DNA from: Candidatus Zipacnadia bacterium
GTDB lineage: Bacteria; Armatimonadota; Zipacnadia; Zipacnadales; UBA5352
Reading direction: 5' to 3'
Length of the DNA stretch: 15,779 nucleotides
Assembly: GCA_029820915.1 (NCBI GenBank)
Contig: JALGUI010000020.1
Location: 1-15,779, forward strand
In this document: positions 14,791 to 15,779 of the stretch, in pieces
Layout: every line of letters starts with the position of its first letter
Position numbering within the stretch: the stretch's first letter is position 1
Made by a program: the position numbers and the translations under genes
Notes under the pieces: generated by a model
Seen by the model: only the letters and a program-made list of their open reading frames with translations
The model's database searches: none
Told to the model about the DNA's origin: nothing

Positions 14791-14915
14791 CGGCACTACC
14801 CCCTCGGCCGTCTATGCCGGCGACGATCTCGCATTTCGCCGGCACGAGGTCAGGTCCTTCCACGCGGACCGTGAAGGAGCCCGGCCCGGCGGCGGCGAAC
14901 CGGCGGCCGGCGCGC
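14791..14915. other. Divergent intergenic region
   Basis: These 125 bp lie between the starts of the minus-strand beta-helix gene and the plus-strand small protein gene, so both promoters are expected here. I see only the GAGGGGG ribosome-binding site of the beta-helix gene and an imperfect inverted repeat near 14848-14877. No clear -35/-10 pair stands out. Confidence 0.4.
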
Positions 14916-15266
14916 ATGACCGAGCCGACAGCGAAGCGCGAAGGGAACACGGGCGGCGTGGACCAGGAGACGATGCTGCACCATCTGGAGGAACTCGCCA
15001 AGCGGCTCGGCGTCGAGGTGCGCTACGAGGCGGCCGCCGGCCGCGTCGGCAAGGGCGTGCTGCGTGGGCGGAAGATAGCGGTGATCGACGCGTCGCTGCG
15101 CGTGCATGAGCGTGTCGCGGCCCTGGCGAGCATCCTCGCCGACGAGCCGACCAACGGCGTCTACCTGCCGCCCGCCGTCCGCACGCGCCTCGAGGCCGGC
15201 AGGGCGGCGGACCCATCATCCGGCGACAATGGGAACGGCGCCGACCCTGAGGCCGACGCCGTATGA
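14916..15266 (+). CDS. Small conserved-looking cytoplasmic protein of unknown function
   Basis: The 116-residue product has no signal peptide or membrane helix. The core (about 20-96) reads LHHLEELAKRLGVEVRYEAA, a Gly-rich turn, a strand (RGRKIAVIDASL), a helix (VHERVAALASILAD) and VYLPPAVRTRLE. I recall small uncharacterised bacterial proteins with this LEELAxRLGxEVRYE...LRG...hyD...GVYLPPAVRxxLE pattern; their function is not known to me. It superficially resembles the substrate-binding half of ImmA/IrrE-like proteins, but it has no HExxH zinc motif. The tail (97-116) is acidic and disordered. The start is uncertain: ATG 14916 lacks a Shine-Dalgarno; GTG 14958 (after AAGGGA) and ATG 14973 (after AGGAG, 3 nt away) are alternatives that keep the core intact. 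It is convergent with murB, 27 bp apart. Confidence 0.7.
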   Translation: MTEPTAKREGNTGGVDQETMLHHLEELAKRLGVEVRYEAAAGRVGKGVLRGRKIAVIDASLRVHERVAALASILADEPTNGVYLPPAVRTRLEAGRAADPSSGDNGNGADPEADAV

Positions 15267-15293
15267 TCGGGTATTGCCGCCCGTGTCGCGGTC

Positions 15294-15779
15294 TCAGCAG
15301 GGCTCCTCGCCCGCGAAGCACACCTCCGGCTCGAGCAGGACCCCGAACCGCTCATAGACCAGCGCCCTGGCCGCATCGATCAGCCTGATGACGTCCGAGG
15401 CCGTGGCGCCGCCGAGGTTCACCACGAAGTTGGCGTGCTTGGTCGATACCGCGGCGCGGCCCACGCGCATGCCCTTCGCGCCCGCCGCCTCCAGCAGACG
15501 ACCGGCGTAGTCGCCCTCAGGCCGCTTGAAGATGGAGCCCGCACTCGGGCTGGAGACCGGCTGCGTGGCGCAGCGTAGCGCGATGGTGTCGCACAGCCTG
15601 CAGTGGATCTGCCCGGCGTCGCCCTCGGCCAGACACAGGCCCGCCCGCAGCACGGCGGCGCCGAGGGCGCGCAGGGCGCTGTGTCGGTAACCGAAGTCGA
15701 GTTCGTCGTGGGTCAGCCGCCGCACGTCTCCGGTGGCCGTCACCACATCGACCCACTCGGTGATGTCGCCGATCTCCCC
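15294..15779 (-). CDS. murB: UDP-N-acetylenolpyruvoylglucosamine reductase, C-terminal half (5' end outside window)
   Basis: The open frame runs to the window edge; 161 residues of the C-terminal part are present, about half of a normal MurB (about 300). MurB is a cytosolic FAD enzyme that reduces UDP-GlcNAc-enolpyruvate to UDP-MurNAc in peptidoglycan synthesis. Recognisable motifs are FGYRHSAL (29-36 of the visible part), the substrate/proton-donor Ser in SAGSIFKRP (Ser82), STKHANFVVN (112-121) and the C-terminal LLEPEV (148-153), which carries the active-site Glu. The second element is GSIFKRP rather than the usual GSxFKNP, a mild change. The FAD-binding domain lies outside the window. Other mur or division genes may lie upstream but cannot be seen. 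Confidence 0.95.
   Translation of the reverse strand, partial: GEIGDITEWVDVVTATGDVRRLTHDELDFGYRHSALRALGAAVLRAGLCLAEGDAGQIHCRLCDTIALRCATQPVSSPSAGSIFKRPEGDYAGRLLEAAGAKGMRVGRAAVSTKHANFVVNLGGATASDVIRLIDAARALVYERFGVLLEPEVCFAGEEPC

Overview
The window is chromosomal-looking DNA from a very GC-rich, probably free-living bacterium. It carries nine complete protein genes, one gene cut by the left edge and one cut by the right edge. I see no tRNA, rRNA, CRISPR array, transposase or phage gene. A predicted outer-membrane beta-barrel ending in Phe points to a diderm. A copper-amine-oxidase-type stalk domain, a creatininase-family hydrolase, a kinase fused to a PQQ-like propeller, a beta-helix protein with a FlgD-like tail and a multi-module jelly-roll protein occur together in Armatimonadota and similar candidate phyla. 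That placement is inference and weakly held.

Left part (1-3304): two secreted proteins lie in tandem on the minus strand, a partial Ig-like protein and a stalk-domain protein, separated by a perfect 32-bp palindrome. Divergent from them is a creatininase-family amidohydrolase. It converges on an Hsp20 small heat-shock protein across a strong shared hairpin. The hsp20 promoter is the clearest in the window: TTTACA, 17 bp, TATACT, with a 17-bp AT-rich palindrome just upstream of the -35 box.

Centre (3305-8509): a hairpin-rich non-coding stretch of about 500 bp leads into a plus-strand gene for a 721-residue outer-membrane beta-barrel, closed by a textbook terminator. Next is a plus-strand gene for a soluble Ser/Thr kinase, zinc ribbon, helical repeat and eight-bladed PQQ-like propeller fusion.

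Right part (8579-15779): three minus-strand genes run from 14790 down to 8579: a secreted parallel beta-helix protein, a zinc-dependent medium-chain dehydrogenase and a secreted five-module jelly-roll protein. Divergent from them is a small conserved-looking cytoplasmic protein, which converges on the 3' half of murB (cell-wall synthesis).

How the genes might work together: four of the gene products are exported and one is an outer-membrane protein, so this stretch looks devoted mostly to the cell surface. The kinase with a substrate- or ligand-binding-like propeller could be a cytosolic regulator of it, but nothing in the sequence ties them directly. No single known named system (secretion, defence, biosynthetic cluster) is recognisable. 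The best candidates for something undescribed are the kinase-propeller fusion, the orphan beta-barrel with its hairpin-enclosed start codon, the five-module jelly-roll protein and the palindrome at the hsp20 promoter.
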